Source of the DNA: Candidatus Heimdallarchaeota archaeon
Lineage (GTDB): Archaea > Asgardarchaeota > Heimdallarchaeia > Heimdallarchaeales > Heimdallarchaeaceae
Assembly (NCBI GenBank): GCA_030611665.1
Contig: JAUWPI010000008.1
Span: 1-33,127 of the forward strand
Length of the DNA: 33,127 bases
Direction: 5' to 3'
In this document: positions 31,972-33,127 of the stretch, in pieces
How positions within the stretch are numbered: position 1 is the stretch's first letter
How the letters are laid out: each line of letters opens with the position of its first letter
Program-made: the position numbers and the translations under genes
The notes under the pieces: generated by a model
Database searches by the model: none
What the model was told of the DNA's origin: nothing
Seen by the model: only the letters and a program-made list of their open reading frames with translations

Positions 31972-33127
31972 ATGAGTGATGAAGAAAGACTTCAAGATAC
32001 AGAAAAAGTGCGGCTTCTGTTCTTTACAAGCCCAGATTGCTTTGCTTGCCCTGAAGTTGAACGTATTATTGAGAACATCGCGGGTACTTCTATGAAAGGT
32101 ATGCTTCATGTTAGTACTATTGATATTACAGAAGAGCAGGAAATTGCTGCTCAATATGGCATAATGAGCGTTCCAGTTGTAATCATGAACGAAGAAAGGA
32201 TTGCAGAAGGTTTGATAACCGAGGATGTTATTAGGGAAAAACTTTGGTCATCAATTCTACCTAACATCATTAACAGACAACGTGATACAAGACTAAGGGA
32301 GAGCATGATGATTCTAACAAAAAATACTATCAGCAGTATAATCTCCCAAGAACTTGTACGAGCAAATCTAGGTGATTACGTCCATATAGGCATTTATCAA
32401 CAGGTCATGATGTCTTTGCTCCAGTTAGATCCACTTATTCCCCAATTGCTTTACCAAAGTGGAAGAGAGCTAGGCATTTATGGAGCTGCTCCTTACTACC
32501 TAACTGTTTTGAACCCCAAAGTAGGAGCTGTAAAACCTGCTGAACGATTTCAAGAAGTTTTGATAGCTCTTGCTAAACTCTATAGCCACAACAATATTGT
32601 GCCATTATACCTATCCACACATTGCGACATAGCTAAAGTGGAAGGGTATACAGCAACTCTTCGTATATATGAACTAGCTAATAGTGCTGGTGCAATCAAC
32701 ATCGGAGAAACGCTGTGTCATTACACTGCAGGAGAAATTGCAGGAACTATAGAAGCTATGATCGGTTCTGCAACTAGCGTTATTGAAACTAAGTGTAGAG
32801 GATTAGGTGACGATTGTTGTGAGTTTGAAATTGAAGTATTCTTAGGAAAGGAAGTTGGTAAAGCACCTTATCAGGTATACGAACCTAAAGAAGGAGATAA
32901 ACGAGTTCAATTCCTAGGAGACATTCCTCAAGAAGATTTCAGAAGGCAACTTTTCTATGAGTTCATTCATGAAACAACACAGCATGGGCATAATTCCTTG
33001 CTTATGAAAGAAGCTTTAAGACCTAATGATGTTGATTTTGTTCATATTAGTGCTTTACAACAACAGATAATCTCTCTGAAATTCCGAGATAAGTTTTGTG
33101 GTGCTCTTCTATATTCAGCTGGAAGAG
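31972..33127 (+). CDS. Thioredoxin-like domain plus V4R domain(s) protein, 3' end missing
   Basis: Absent from the track because it runs off the right edge: 385 codons without stop from ATG 31972, with GGGGAT upstream. Residues about 13-95 are a thioredoxin/glutaredoxin-like fold with a CxxC site (SPDCFACPEVE, C23/C26) and cis-Pro motif SVPVV. Residues about 145-290 form a V4R domain: LLYQSGRELGIY, then ETLCHYTAGEIAGTIEAM and CRGLGDDCCEFEIEV with its conserved cysteines. A second copy seems to begin at the edge (LLYSAGR). V4R domains bind small hydrophobic ligands and are linked in other proteins to sensing, vinyl reduction and membrane-trafficking TRAPP-like folds. The redox plus V4R pairing suggests a thiol-based sensor or carrier; the function is open. 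Confidence 0.82.
   Translation, partial: MSDEERLQDTEKVRLLFFTSPDCFACPEVERIIENIAGTSMKGMLHVSTIDITEEQEIAAQYGIMSVPVVIMNEERIAEGLITEDVIREKLWSSILPNIINRQRDTRLRESMMILTKNTISSIISQELVRANLGDYVHIGIYQQVMMSLLQLDPLIPQLLYQSGRELGIYGAAPYYLTVLNPKVGAVKPAERFQEVLIALAKLYSHNNIVPLYLSTHCDIAKVEGYTATLRIYELANSAGAINIGETLCHYTAGEIAGTIEAMIGSATSVIETKCRGLGDDCCEFEIEVFLGKEVGKAPYQVYEPKEGDKRVQFLGDIPQEDFRRQLFYEFIHETTQHGHNSLLMKEALRPNDVDFVHISALQQQIISLKFRDKFCGALLYSAGR

Noticed and set aside
1-33127. CRISPR arrays or direct-repeat clusters
   Set aside because: No regularly spaced repeats were seen; the tnpB genes are IS605-type and not part of a Cas locus.

Overview
The window is a low-GC archaeal chromosome segment. It carries a dense set of eukaryote-like membrane-remodelling and ubiquitin genes: two Snf7-type ESCRT-III proteins, a Vps4 ATPase with an MIT domain, Vps25 and Vps22 of ESCRT-II, a UEV protein continuing into Vps28-like domains, an E1-like enzyme, a ubiquitin with a diglycine tail and a Rab-like GTPase. 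Alongside these are an archaeal A/V-type ATPase proteolipid, a thermosome and TATA/Shine-Dalgarno signals. This combination points to an Asgard archaeon. Heimdallarchaeia-like is my best guess, but the sequence alone does not settle the lineage.

Layout. At the left edge are an unrecognised partial gene and the ATPase proteolipid gene, both on the minus strand. ESCRT-III A and B follow at 649-1931. A DUF4145-type protein and a large TnpB-like gene with its putative guide-RNA scaffold (2744-4776) separate them from vps4-vps25, which converge on vps22. A broken second tnpB (7899-9134) lies between vps22 and a minus-strand group: a 101-residue helical protein, a Vps23-Vps28 fusion, E1 and ubiquitin. 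After that come a 94-residue unknown, a PDCD5-family protein, a frameshifted PIG-L deacetylase with membrane helices, a 209-residue unknown, and a Rab-like GTPase coupled to a small helical protein.

From 16.3 to 19.7 kb are sequon-rich exported or membrane proteins and a winged-helix regulator. Next are an ATP-NAD kinase-like enzyme, an unknown 300-residue protein, a DegT-type aminotransferase and a metallophosphoesterase overlapping hutH. A second, divergent HAL-family lyase lies head to head with hutH and is followed by hutI. The window ends with a split-barrel/UbiA fusion, the thermosome and a thioredoxin-like/V4R protein that runs off the right edge and is absent from the ORF track.

How the genes work together. 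E1 would charge ubiquitin. The Vps23-Vps28 chain (ESCRT-I) would bind it and hand over to ESCRT-II (Vps22/Vps25), which nucleates ESCRT-III filaments that Vps4 disassembles. No E2 with a catalytic cysteine, RING E3 or JAMM deubiquitinase is visible here, so those steps must be encoded elsewhere. The two tnpB elements both show damaged RuvC-III motifs. The histidine-degradation genes are incomplete (no urocanase in the window).

Two translation modes recur. Genes with a leader use a GGTGA-type Shine-Dalgarno. Others have a TATA box about 25-33 nt before the start and look leaderless. In several genes the ORF-track start is a GTG inside the Shine-Dalgarno itself, and I moved those starts downstream.
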